Shown piece after piece: positions 51,876 to 60,393 of a stretch of DNA of 64,000 nucleotides. Source of the stretch: Lampropedia cohaerens. GTDB lineage: Bacteria > Pseudomonadota > Gammaproteobacteria > Burkholderiales > Burkholderiaceae_C. The notes beneath the pieces were generated by a model. The model worked only from the letters and a program-made list of their open reading frames with translations, had not been told where the DNA came from and made no database searches. How positions within the stretch are numbered: the first letter of the stretch is position 1; each line of letters begins with the position of its first letter. The stretch spans positions 124,001 to 188,000 of the forward strand of contig NZ_LBNQ01000023.1 of the NCBI RefSeq assembly GCF_001005215.1, written 5' to 3'. A program made the translations under genes and the position numbers.

Positions 51876-53282
51876 TCAGTTGGCACGCTGTGGCGCTGAC
51901 AGCGAAGCGCTCAGGCCAAGCCGGCTGCTGTTCAGTACCAGATACACCACTGCGGTTACCAGCAGGCCCACCAGCCACGACACATCAATGTCACCTAATG
52001 CGCGTGACCAGCTGCCTTCGAACCATGCGTTGCGGATGAATGGCAGCTGCACACCGATGCCCACGAAATAGGCAGTCATTGCGCTGACGTTGAATTTGCC
52101 GTAGACGCCCCCGTCCCTGGCGAAAATCGAAGCAATGTCATAGCCAGCACGGTTGATCAGATAGAAGTCGATCAGGTTGATGGCTACCCAGGGAGCCAGG
52201 ATGAACAGCAGCGCAAATACCGCGCTGATAAAAATGCTGATGAAGTCGGCCGATGCCAGCAGCGCCCCCCAGGTTGATACGATCAGCACGGTAACGGACA
52301 GGGCGATGCGTGCTTTGCGGCCCGGACGCCACTCGATCGAGAAAGTCTGTATGGAGGTGATACAGGACAGCACTGCGCCATACAAGTTCATCGCGTTGTG
52401 GCCGATGACGTTGGCGAGAAACAGCACCATGATGGCAAAGCCCAGTATCCCCGTATGCTCTTTTACCGCCAGCATGGCGTCGCTGGTATCGGTGATGCTA
52501 ACGGCCAGCACGCCAAACAGGAAGGCGCATATGGTGCCCAGCGCCGCGCCAAGATAGGTGTACAGGAATGGCTTGAAAATACCGGTTGATTTCGGCAGAT
52601 AGCGTGAGTAATCCGAGGTATATGGTGAAAAGCTGATCTGCCACACCGCACAGATCCCAAACACTGCAAACCAAGCGGAGGCACTGAACTGCCCTTGCTG
52701 CAGCATGGCCGGAGTCAGCTGCGGCAGCATGATGGCGGTGCCCAGCAGCAGAGCACCGCCCATGAACCACGTACCGAGCTTGTTGATGCGGTGTATGAAG
52801 TTGTAGCCAATGACGCCAATCAGCGTTGCCAACACCGCGCCGATAACGGTGGCAGCCGACAGAGGAATCGCCGGAGCCACCGTGTGCAGGGTTTTGCCGG
52901 ACAGAATGATGTTGGAGATGAAGTAGCCAAGGTAGATGATGGTGGTGAACACCACGACCAGCAGCGAGCCGTAGCGCCCGAACTGGGCGCGACTTTGGAT
53001 CATCTGCGGAATGCCGACTTGAGGTCCCTGCGCCGAAGTCAGGCCCAGAATCAGCGCGCCAAAGAAATGACCGAAGCAAATTGCCAACACCGCACTGACA
53101 ACGTCGAGCCTGAATGTTACAATCGCAGTCGCGCCAGTGATGACGGCTAGCGGCGCAATATTGGTACAAAACCACAGCGTGAAGAGATCCTTCGGGTTGC
53201 CATGGCGCTGCTCGGGCGGCACGTAGTCGATGGAATTGCTCTCAATGGAAAACGCGCCTTCAGAACTGTCTGCTTGTTTCAT
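51876..53282 (-). CDS. NCS1-family cytosine/purine permease-like transporter
   Basis: The 468-residue membrane protein has about twelve predicted helices. NCS1 features are the N-terminal YVPPEQRHGNPKDLFTLWFCTNIAPLAVITGA, GPQVGIPQMIQSRAQFGRYGS, and SFSPYTSDYSRYLPKST. The closest known group is CodB-like cytosine permeases, and the family also carries allantoin, hydantoin, uracil and pyridoxine-type rings. It lies within the monooxygenase operon, where it would import the N-heterocyclic substrate. ALDH genes flank it on both sides. Confidence 0.92.
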   Translation of the reverse strand: MKQADSSEGAFSIESNSIDYVPPEQRHGNPKDLFTLWFCTNIAPLAVITGATAIVTFRLDVVSAVLAICFGHFFGALILGLTSAQGPQVGIPQMIQSRAQFGRYGSLLVVVFTTIIYLGYFISNIILSGKTLHTVAPAIPLSAATVIGAVLATLIGVIGYNFIHRINKLGTWFMGGALLLGTAIMLPQLTPAMLQQGQFSASAWFAVFGICAVWQISFSPYTSDYSRYLPKSTGIFKPFLYTYLGAALGTICAFLFGVLAVSITDTSDAMLAVKEHTGILGFAIMVLFLANVIGHNAMNLYGAVLSCITSIQTFSIEWRPGRKARIALSVTVLIVSTWGALLASADFISIFISAVFALLFILAPWVAINLIDFYLINRAGYDIASIFARDGGVYGKFNVSAMTAYFVGIGVQLPFIRNAWFEGSWSRALGDIDVSWLVGLLVTAVVYLVLNSSRLGLSASLSAPQRAN

Positions 53283-53480
53283 TGCCTTGTGCCTTCAAGC
53301 TGTGGTTGTGGGTTGCGATGCGTCAAGTCGATACCAGCCCTGCCAAGCGCACGCTGGCATGGTTGTGTTCGTTTGACTCGGTGTGTTTGCAGGGCGGGCT
53401 TGTCGCTCCTCCCTTGTGTTCACAGCAGATCCACCTCGGTATGCAGTGGGGTCTGCTGGATGCAGCCGTTCGGTGCGCGA

Positions 53481-54950
53481 TTAGCGCATCATGAACGGAT
53501 CGCCAATCGGCGTATCGGCGGTTCTCAACCAGACCGTTTTGGTGGTCGTGTAGTCGAGTACGGCGTCAGCGCCACCTTCACGCCCGTGACCAGAGAGGCC
53601 AAAACCACCAAATGGCGCGAGTGGTGAGATGGCCCGATAGGTATTCATCCACACCACCCCGGACTTGATCGCCTTGACCAGTCGGTGTGCCCGCGTCAGG
53701 TTGCTGGTGAAAACGCCCGCAGCCAGGCCGTACGCGGTTTTGTTGGCCTTGGAGATTGCCTCTTGTTCGCTGCGAAACACATCCACCGACAGTACCGGGC
53801 CGAACAGTTCGGTGAGGACGCATTCGGCATCCGGTGCGGCGCTGCAGTCCAGAATGGTCGGGGCGTAGTAGTAGCCTGCTCGATCCAGGCGGCGACCGCC
53901 GGTAATCAGCCGCGCGCCCTGCGTCAGCGAAGTCGCCACCACTTGCTCGATGTGCGTGAGCTGGCGGGCGGTGCAAAGTGGGCCGAATTCGGTGGCCATG
54001 TCATCGGGTAGGCCGACCCGAATGGCCTGAACCTTGGCAAGCAGGCGCGCGACGAAAGCGTCCTTGATGCTCTCCTCTACCAGCAAGCGCGAGCCGGCAA
54101 CACAGCTCTGGCCGCTGGCGGCAAAGATGCCGGCCAGCTGGGCGTTGACCGCGCTGTCGATGTCGGCATCGGCAAACACCAGAATCGGCGATTTTCCGCC
54201 CAGCTCCAGCGATACCTTGGCAAGGTTGTGCGCACTGTTGTTAACAATGTGCCGCGCCGTTGCCGGCCCGCCGGTAAAGGCAATGTGATCAACCTGCGGG
54301 TGGCTGCTCAACACCGCACCGCATTCGGCGGCAAAGCCGGTTACGACGTTGACCACGCCGGGCGGAAAGCCGGCCTCATGCACCAGCCGGGCAAATGCCA
54401 GCAGCGGTGCCGGTGCATCTTCCGAGGCTTTGAGTACGACTGTGCAGCCAGCCGCCAGTGCTGGTCCAAGCTTTACCGCAGACAAGAACAGCTGACTGTT
54501 CCAGGGAACAATGGCGGCCACTACGCCGAGCGGCTCGCGCGTGATCCAGGTTTGCATGTCTGCCTTGTCGATTGCGACGTGACGGCCATCGATCTTGTCG
54601 GCGATGCCGGCGTAGTAGCGGTAGTACTCGGCGATGTAGGCAATCTGACTGCTGGTTTCCCGGATGATCTTGCCGGTATCGCGGGTTTCTACTGCGGCAA
54701 GCTCGGGGGCGGCGTCTTCCAGCAAATCGGCCAAGCGCGCGAGCAGCTTGCCGCGTTGGCTGGCGCTGATGCCTGCCCATGCCGGGTCAGTGAAGGCGCG
54801 CCGAGCCGCAGCCACGGCACGGTTGACTTCGTCCGAGCGCGCCTCCGGCATCTGCGCCCACACTGCACCGGTGGCAGGATCAATGCTGCCAAATGTCGCC
54901 GCACCTGGCTCGAACTTGCCGTCGATGTACAACTCGAATTCGGAGATCAT
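53481..54950 (-). CDS. Aldehyde dehydrogenase (NAD-dependent superfamily)
   Basis: The 489-residue enzyme has NAD-binding VVAAIVPWNSQLFLSAVKLGPALAAGCTVVLKASEDAP, FTGGPATARHIV, catalytic Glu in LELGGKSP and catalytic Cys in AASGQSCVAGSR. It is intact, unlike its operon partner at 50.4 kb. It follows the luciferase-like gene after nine bases with a good AGGAGAG ribosome site. It resembles betaine-aldehyde/hydroxymuconate-semialdehyde types but the aldehyde cannot be named from sequence. Confidence 0.93.
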   Translation of the reverse strand: MISEFELYIDGKFEPGAATFGSIDPATGAVWAQMPEARSDEVNRAVAAARRAFTDPAWAGISASQRGKLLARLADLLEDAAPELAAVETRDTGKIIRETSSQIAYIAEYYRYYAGIADKIDGRHVAIDKADMQTWITREPLGVVAAIVPWNSQLFLSAVKLGPALAAGCTVVLKASEDAPAPLLAFARLVHEAGFPPGVVNVVTGFAAECGAVLSSHPQVDHIAFTGGPATARHIVNNSAHNLAKVSLELGGKSPILVFADADIDSAVNAQLAGIFAASGQSCVAGSRLLVEESIKDAFVARLLAKVQAIRVGLPDDMATEFGPLCTARQLTHIEQVVATSLTQGARLITGGRRLDRAGYYYAPTILDCSAAPDAECVLTELFGPVLSVDVFRSEQEAISKANKTAYGLAAGVFTSNLTRAHRLVKAIKSGVVWMNTYRAISPLAPFGGFGLSGHGREGGADAVLDYTTTKTVWLRTADTPIGDPFMMR

Positions 54951-54959
54951 TTTCTCTCC

Positions 54960-55997
54960 TTAGGAAAAGGCAGGCATCACTTCATTGATCATGCGGAGCA
55001 ATGACGCCTTTTTGCGCTCGAAGCTCATGCCGGTGTCAATCCAGAAAGAATATTCGTCGTAACCCATGGCTTCATAGGCCTTCAGACGATCGATGACTTC
55101 CTGCGGCTCACCGATGACGTTATTTCTGCGCATCAGCGCTGGTGAATACAGCGGATGTGCCTTGATTTCCTCTTCGCTCAAGGGCTCGATCAACCCTTTG
55201 GTGATGTTGCGTTCATTCTTGAACCAGGCGCCGTAGTAGTTGTAGAAGACGTTGATTTCTTCTGCGGCGCGCTGTGCATCAGCTTCGCTGTCGGCCACGT
55301 AGGTGTGACGCAGCAGCATGATTTCCGGGCGCGGTACTTCGGTGAATTTCTGACAGGCAGCCTGAAAGTGCCCCATCAGTTTCTCGACTTCCTCATCGCC
55401 CAGGAACAACGGTGTGACCTGCACGTTGCAGCCATTCTTGACGGCGAATTCATGGCTATTGGGGTCACGTGCGGCAATCCAGATCGGTGGATGTGGCTGC
55501 TGTACTGGCAGCGGCGATGAGGTGGTTTTGGGAAACTTCCAGAATTCGCCATCATGCGTGTAGTCGCCTTTCCACAGACCTTTCAAGGCCGGCACCATTT
55601 CCCGCATGCGTTGCCCGGCCGTCCAGGCATCCAGGCCAGGCATCATGCGTTCATATTCGAACGAGTAGGCTCCCCGCGCAATACCCAGCTCCAGCCTGCC
55701 ATTGGTAATGACATCGGTCATGGCCGCTTCACCGGCCAAGCGGATCGGATGCCAGAACGGCGCGACAATGGTGCCTGTGCCTAGCCGCACCCGTTTGGTC
55801 TTGTTGGCAAGGTCGACCAGGTTGATGAAGGGATTGGGAGCAATGGTGAAGTTCATCCCATGATGCTCGCCAGTCCAGATCGCGTGCATGCCACCCTCAT
55901 CGGCGATCTTGCACAGCTCGACCATTTCCTCGTACAGTTGCTTTTGTGGCTCATCTTCCGAGAGCCGTTCCATATGAACAAACAATGAGAAACGCAT
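54960..55997 (-). CDS. Luciferase-like (LLM class) flavin-dependent monooxygenase
   Basis: The 345-residue TIM-barrel protein has LCKIADEGGMHAIWTGEHHGMNF, RVRLGTGTIVAPFWHPIRLAGEAAMTDVITNGRLELGIARGAY and PPIWIAARDPNSHEFAVKNG, all bacterial-luciferase-family hallmarks. It would use reduced flavin from the adjacent reductase gene to insert oxygen into, or cleave, a ring, as RutA does with uracil and PyrA-type enzymes with pyridine. The start ATG 55997 (MRFSLFVHME) lies one base after the reductase stop; earlier residues are not conserved. Confidence 0.93.
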   Translation of the reverse strand: MRFSLFVHMERLSEDEPQKQLYEEMVELCKIADEGGMHAIWTGEHHGMNFTIAPNPFINLVDLANKTKRVRLGTGTIVAPFWHPIRLAGEAAMTDVITNGRLELGIARGAYSFEYERMMPGLDAWTAGQRMREMVPALKGLWKGDYTHDGEFWKFPKTTSSPLPVQQPHPPIWIAARDPNSHEFAVKNGCNVQVTPLFLGDEEVEKLMGHFQAACQKFTEVPRPEIMLLRHTYVADSEADAQRAAEEINVFYNYYGAWFKNERNITKGLIEPLSEEEIKAHPLYSPALMRRNNVIGEPQEVIDRLKAYEAMGYDEYSFWIDTGMSFERKKASLLRMINEVMPAFS

Positions 55998-55998
55998 A

Positions 55999-56916
55999 TC
56001 AGCCTGCCTTTTTGAAAAGTTCACGGATTACGCCTGCGCTGTTATTGCCGTAATACAGGCCGTAGTTTTTCAATTCATCCTCTCGCCGGTATCGCTCCAG
56101 CATGCGGAGGACCGCAACGTCCTCAAAATTGAGCGTGTGCAGGTCGTCGAGACTGACGTATTGGCCAGCGAGCGGCTCGCTGACTGGCGAACTGCATAGG
56201 AACGTGATGTGCTGGCACCTTTTTTCGCTGTCGGTATAGACGGAATAAACGAAGTTGGCGCTGGCATCGGGCTGGAATTGATTGAAGAGCCTTGTGATCG
56301 CCTTGTCAGTGCCCGCCAGGTCCGTTGCCATGGCAGGCAGGGTCCAGCGACCGTTGGAAGCGGGAATCAGCAATACCTTTCCAGCGTGGCCAATGATGGC
56401 GCTGATGATGGTCTCTGGCGCCGTCTTCACTTCGGTGAACATTTTGTTCGGGGTAAAGTAGCCGCCTCTGTAATACCCCAATCCGGCAGGGCCGGCAGAG
56501 TGAAAGTTCTCCACTCTTCCGATCAGAATCGAGTGGTCTCCGGCGTCGATGACCGCATGCATGGCGCAGTCGAACCATGCGCTCACGCCCTCCAGTAGCG
56601 GACTGCCGCAGTCACTGAAGTGCCATGCCACATTGGCGAAACGGTTTTCGCCGGGGCGTGCGAAGGTATTGGATATATCCACCTGATCCTCCGCCAGCAC
56701 ATTGATCGCAAAATGCGAGGCATTAATGAAGCTCGTATGGTTTCTCGAAGACTTGGCGATGCTGATTTGCAGCAAGGCCGGCTCCAGCGAGACGGACGAA
56801 AACGAATTGGCGGTAAATCCGATTGGTCCGATCTCCTGCACATGGGTGGTTGCCACCGTCACTCCAGTCATGAAGGTGCCGAACGCCTCGCGCAGTTCCT
56901 TGGTCGTGTGGCTCAT
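55999..56916 (-). CDS. Flavin reductase with a C-terminal extension
   Basis: Residues about 1–165 form a flavin reductase-like FMN-binding split barrel (FGTFMTGVTVATTHVQEIGPIGFTANSFSSVSLEPALLQISIAKSS, SHFAINVLAEDQ, GDHSILIGRVENF). Residues about 170–305 are an extra domain not found in RutF- or HpaC-type reductases, with no motif I can name (VLLIPASNGRWTLPAMATDLAG hints at a NUDIX-like strand). It supplies reduced flavin to the luciferase-like monooxygenase encoded next. Its start overlaps the hydrolase stop by four bases. Confidence 0.9.
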   Translation of the reverse strand: MSHTTKELREAFGTFMTGVTVATTHVQEIGPIGFTANSFSSVSLEPALLQISIAKSSRNHTSFINASHFAINVLAEDQVDISNTFARPGENRFANVAWHFSDCGSPLLEGVSAWFDCAMHAVIDAGDHSILIGRVENFHSAGPAGLGYYRGGYFTPNKMFTEVKTAPETIISAIIGHAGKVLLIPASNGRWTLPAMATDLAGTDKAITRLFNQFQPDASANFVYSVYTDSEKRCQHITFLCSSPVSEPLAGQYVSLDDLHTLNFEDVAVLRMLERYRREDELKNYGLYYGNNSAGVIRELFKKAG

Positions 56917-57737
56917 GTACTTGCTCCCAACGATTCTTCTGACGGCGCCAACGCGGTTATTTGCATCCAGTCGCTGAGCGCCTGATTCACCGCGTCCGGC
57001 GCGGTGAGATTCACCATATGTTTGTGACCGTCTATAACTACGGCATAGGCCTGCTGACCTAGGCTTGCCATGCGAACCGCCATTTCTGCTGTGGAGTTAG
57101 GGTCTTGTGCGCCAGTCAGCACCAAAGCCGGGCAGGCAATTTCGGGCCACCGGTCGGCATAGACTTCGTCACCCAATGCAAAAGCCCGATAAGCTGCTGC
57201 GTAACCTGCCAGGTCCACGCTCTCCAGCCAGCCTCGAACGCGATCTACCACTACTGGATCGTCCGTAGGGTCAAACCAGCGCGACAGCGGCGCCTGCACA
57301 TCGAGACCGCCGGTCTGCAACTGATGTGCACGTCGGAGCACTGCGGCGCGCGCCTCTGGGCTGCGCCTGTGTACGCCATTGACGGCAGCGACGCGCGTGA
57401 CGAGCTCCGGCCGCTCGATGGCCGTTCCCACTGCCACCAGGGCCCCCATCGAGTGCCCGGCAAGGCTGACTGGCCCGACATCCAGACGCTCAATGCATTC
57501 GGCCATCCACCGCACATAGTCCTGCAGACCGACTTCGCCGGCGAGACCCTCGCTTGCTCCATGTCCCGGCATGTCCACCGCAATCACGCGATAGTTGTTG
57601 GACAAAAATTCAATCTGGGGATGCCATGCCAGCGCCTGCATGCCAACGCCGTGGACCAGCAGCACCGGCTCGCCGCTGCCGCTGTCCAGGTAGTGCACCA
57701 GCCGATTACTTGACAGCCGCAGGGTTCGAGAGGTCAT
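56913..57737 (-). CDS. Alpha/beta hydrolase
   Basis: The 274-residue hydrolase has the oxyanion region VLLVHGVGMQALAW, the nucleophile elbow GHSMGA (Ser96), an acid in TGAQDPNS and His in DGHKHMVN. The size and fold match RutD, MhpC-type C–C hydrolases and lactonases, so it may hydrolyse the ring-opened product. The 5' end overlaps the upstream PF06684 gene by 32 bases. ATG 57737 is preferred to TTG 57743. Confidence 0.91.
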   Translation of the reverse strand: MTSRTLRLSSNRLVHYLDSGSGEPVLLVHGVGMQALAWHPQIEFLSNNYRVIAVDMPGHGASEGLAGEVGLQDYVRWMAECIERLDVGPVSLAGHSMGALVAVGTAIERPELVTRVAAVNGVHRRSPEARAAVLRRAHQLQTGGLDVQAPLSRWFDPTDDPVVVDRVRGWLESVDLAGYAAAYRAFALGDEVYADRWPEIACPALVLTGAQDPNSTAEMAVRMASLGQQAYAVVIDGHKHMVNLTAPDAVNQALSDWMQITALAPSEESLGAST

Positions 57738-58308
57738 GGCCAAGTTCTTTCAGATCGGTATAACGATCACCAATGCGGTGGTGCGGGCGTCCGGCAGTTG
57801 CTGCGCCCAGCACCACAACGATCTCATCTGCTGCTGGGGCGTCGGCAATGGAGAACTGCAACGTCAGGTAATGAGAGCGGCGCCCTTCGTCGTTTTTGTC
57901 CATCATCGGCACCTGAATGGGTGCAGCTGCCGGTCCGCGCGTGTTGGTGAAGGCCAGGTAGCTTTTGGCGCCGACTGCCTGGCGATAGATGTTGCCGAAA
58001 TGCAGCGTGTGAATCAGCGCCGAGGCATGCTCAAGCTCGCCATCAAGGCCGACCACAGCGCTTTTTCCAAATGCCTCGACTGCTTCCCCCGAGCCTGCGG
58101 ACTCAAGGATGAGGGGTGTCAGATGCGCGCTCAAAGTTGGCGCCACTGCACGAATTTCAGCAGAAAGATCGTCGACGAATCCGCGCCCCGCCCAAGGGTT
58201 CCTAATGACTGCTGCGGCGCCGATCATCTTTAGTGGGCGAGTCCCCTCGCGCCCCCCGTCAACATAGACGGTTTCAACATACACCACTGTTTTTCGAATC
58301 AGACTCAT
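57706..58308 (-). CDS. PF06684 ('amino acid synthesis') family protein
   Basis: The 200-residue protein matches the family named AA_synth: RKTVVYVETVYVDGGREGTRPLKMIGAAAVIRNPWAGRGFVDDLSAEI at the start and GAATAGRPHHRIGDRYTDLKE at the end. As I recall, the family has a chorismate-mutase-like fold related to the YjgF/RutC and ring-opening amidohydrolase architecture; the family name reflects only genome context and no reaction is established. ATG 58308 is chosen because AAAGGA sits six bases upstream. It is the first gene of the eight-gene minus-strand operon. Confidence 0.82.
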   Translation of the reverse strand: MSLIRKTVVYVETVYVDGGREGTRPLKMIGAAAVIRNPWAGRGFVDDLSAEIRAVAPTLSAHLTPLILESAGSGEAVEAFGKSAVVGLDGELEHASALIHTLHFGNIYRQAVGAKSYLAFTNTRGPAAAPIQVPMMDKNDEGRRSHYLTLQFSIADAPAADEIVVVLGAATAGRPHHRIGDRYTDLKELGHDLSNPAAVK

Positions 58309-58353
58309 TGCCATTCCTTTGGAAGAAAACATATCCTAAATACAGGAATATGA

Positions 58354-58383
58354 ATTATGGTATTCAGTATGTTGGTATACCAA
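58354..58383 (-). promoter_or_regulatory. Predicted promoter and GntR-type operator of the catabolic operon
   Basis: On the minus strand a -35-like TTGGTA (58383–58378), an 18-base spacer and a -10-like CATAAT (58359–58354) precede the PF06684 gene. The -35 forms half of the perfect 12-bp palindrome TTGGTATACCAA (58372–58383), which resembles FadR-family GntR operators (TGGT…ACCA). Binding there would block RNA polymerase. Confidence 0.6.
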
Positions 58384-58385
58384 TA

Positions 58386-58397
58386 GGTGTATACCCC
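58386..58397. promoter_or_regulatory. Second, imperfect GntR-like site
   Basis: GGTGTATACCCC repeats the GTATACC core with its centre 14 bases from that of the upstream palindrome. A near-identical GGTGTATACCAC occurs at 61436–61447. Confidence 0.45.
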
Positions 58398-58444
58398 AAG
58401 CTGCTGCTCGTGGTTTAAGCAATATGCATGCCATCGCTCTTTGC

Positions 58445-58488
58445 GTGGAGCCATTGCAACCGCCGCAGGGTGGGTGCAATGGCTCCAC
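58445..58488. repeat. Perfect 14-bp inverted repeat with a 16-base loop
   Basis: GTGGAGCCATTGCA (58445–58458) is exactly complementary to TGCAATGGCTCCAC (58475–58488). No T-run follows on either strand. It lies between the catabolic operon promoter and IS copy 2. It may be a terminator relic, a protein-binding site or the footprint of an older mobile element. Confidence 0.65.
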
Positions 58489-58723
58489 TACTTTACAGTG
58501 CGTGCAGGGCACCCGATTGGTGAGTGTTTTGCCATGCGCTCACCGCAGTGGTGCAATCTGGTGTAGCAATCGTGTGGTGCTGGGATGCGTGGAACGTTAG
58601 AACCAGAATGCTGTTGGCGTTAGGGCCAGCAGCATTGAAAGGATGAGCGAAGAACTAATTTTTCAGACCGCTTTGAACCGCCCGGGGATTCCTGGAGGCT
58701 CCAACTCTTGAGAGGATGGAGTC

Positions 58724-59048
58724 ATGAGCAAGCCAGTGAAGTATTCCCCGGAAGTGCGGGTGCGAGCGGTGCGGATGGTGCTGGAGGCACCAGGACACGC
58801 ACAGTTCACAGTGGGCGGTGATCGAGTCGATTGCCGGGAAGATCGGTTGCACGACCGAGACGCTGCGCAACTGGGTGCGGCGAGCCGAGCGTGACCAAAG
58901 GCTGCGGCCAGGGCTGACGACGGACGAGCGGGCGCGGATGAAGGCGCTGGAACGCGTGGTGCGGGAACTGCGGCAGACCAACGAGATCCTGCGCAAGACC
59001 AGTGCGTATTTCGCCCAGGCGGAGCACGACCGCCGCTTCAAGCCATGA
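58724..59048 (+). pseudogene. IS3-family OrfA, frameshifted
   Basis: The start [16 protein letters not shown] is readable from ATG 58724. The frame then shifts between about 58785 and 58805, and WAVIESIAGKIGCTTETLRNWVRRAERDQ to AYFAQAEHDRRFKP continues in another frame. Its stop overlaps the orfB ATG at 59045 (ATGA). Confidence 0.88.
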
Positions 59049-59996
59049 TCGGGTTTGTCGCCAACCATCGCGACGCCTACGGAGTCGAGCCGATCTGCCG
59101 GGGACTGGAGATCGCTCCGTCGACCTGTTACAGCCATGCGGACCGGGAGGCCGATCCCGAGTCTCGTCCGGATCGGTGGTGGCGAGATAGAGCGCTGGAG
59201 GTGGAGGTCCGCCAGGTGTGGGACGAGAACAAGCAGGTGTACGGGGCGAAGAAGGTCTGGAAGCAGTTGCTGCAGGAGGCTGGCAGGTGGCGCGTTGCAC
59301 GATGGAACGGCTGATGCGGCGGCTGGGGTTGCATGACGTGATCCGTGGCAAGCCGGTCAAGACCACGATCAGCGACAAGGCGCAGCCGTGTCCGCTGGAT
59401 CGGGTGAACCGGCAGTTCCATGCCGACCGGCCGAACGCGCTGTGGGTGAGCGACTTCACCTACGTCTCGACCTGGCAAGGCATGGTGTACGTGGCGTTCG
59501 TGGTGGACGTGTACGCGCGCCGGATCGTCGGCTGGAAGGCGTCCAGTTTGATGGCGACGGACTTCGTGCTCAATGCCCTGGAACAGGCGCTGCACGCCCG
59601 GTGAGCGCAGCTTCGCGCGTATCGACCGACCCGATCTCGTCTTCTTACCCATCAACACCTCCATTCAAGAATGTGTTGCGACGACGGGTTGAATCCACCC
59701 AATACGTATCGATCCGCTACAGCGAACGCCTGGCCGAGGCCAGGATCGAACCGTCGGTGGGCAGTGTGGGCGATTCGTACGACAACGCGCTGGCCGAGAC
59801 GATCAACGGACTGTACAAGGCCGAGGTGATCCGCCGCCGGTCATGGCGCAGCCGCGAGCAGGTGGAACTGGCCACGCTGGACTGGGTGCACTGGTACAAC
59901 CACAAGCGGTTGCTGGAGCCGATCGGGCACGTCCCGCCAGCGGAAGCCGAAGCGGCTTACTATCGGCAACACACCGGTCAGGCCAAGGCGGCCTGA
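59045..59996 (+). pseudogene. IS3-family OrfB, frameshifted and altered in the catalytic core
   Basis: Segments include FVANHRDAYGVEPICRGLEIAPSTCY, then in a new frame [13 protein letters not shown] and LWVSDFTYVSTWQGMVYVAFVVDVYARRIVGW (first catalytic Asp), and finally QYVSIRYSERLAEARIEPSVGSVGDSYDNALAETINGLYKAE (catalytic Glu). The stretch that should encode HSDRGSQ with the second Asp is replaced by about 98 bases of unrelated sequence (59602–59700), so the DDE triad is incomplete. Confidence 0.88.
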
Positions 59997-60035
59997 CTCA
60001 ACCCAAACGGTCTCCAAGAAAGCCGGGGCGGTTCA

Positions 60036-60393
60036 GAGACTGTGAACAGGTTCTTAAACCGTTATGCCCGAACGCAAGAATCATGTTGGCATGATCGCGC
60101 ACGCGACAACCGCCTGTTCGTTTGAGCGGTGCCGTACCGCTACCGAGCTGGCATTGCTGGGTATCTGGTTAGCCGGAAAGTTGCGACGATTTGCGTGTTG
60201 TCCCATGTCAGTTTCCCTGCTGGCGCCGCTGGGGCGTCTGGGGCGCGCATTCCGGGCGCGGGCGCCGACAGCTTGTGCTTACATTGCGTTTTCAGTGGTG
60301 GCACTGAGGCGGGTTCGGGCGACAGTGCATGGCAGCAGCGGATAATGCCAAGCGGTAGCAGACGGTCGCTACACTTACTCGGACAGTTTTGCC
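60036..60393. other. 358-bp region between IS copy 2 and gntR, no recognised gene
   Basis: A frame of 93 codons (60064–60345) is present but rich in Arg/Ala and unlike any family I know. The region presumably holds the gntR promoter. No copy of the GTATACC operator core was found in it. Confidence 0.45.

Larger units (their letters stand above)
58674..60035 (+). mobile_element. Decayed IS3-family insertion sequence (copy 2)
   Basis: Terminal inverted repeats begin TGAACCGCCCGGGG at the left; the right end reads CCGGGGCGGTTCA. The element is related to the copy at 29.2–30.5 kb in both ends and proteins. Both transposase genes are broken. No target-site duplication is visible (CTT left, GAG right). 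It lies between the catabolic operon promoter and the gntR gene. Confidence 0.88.
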
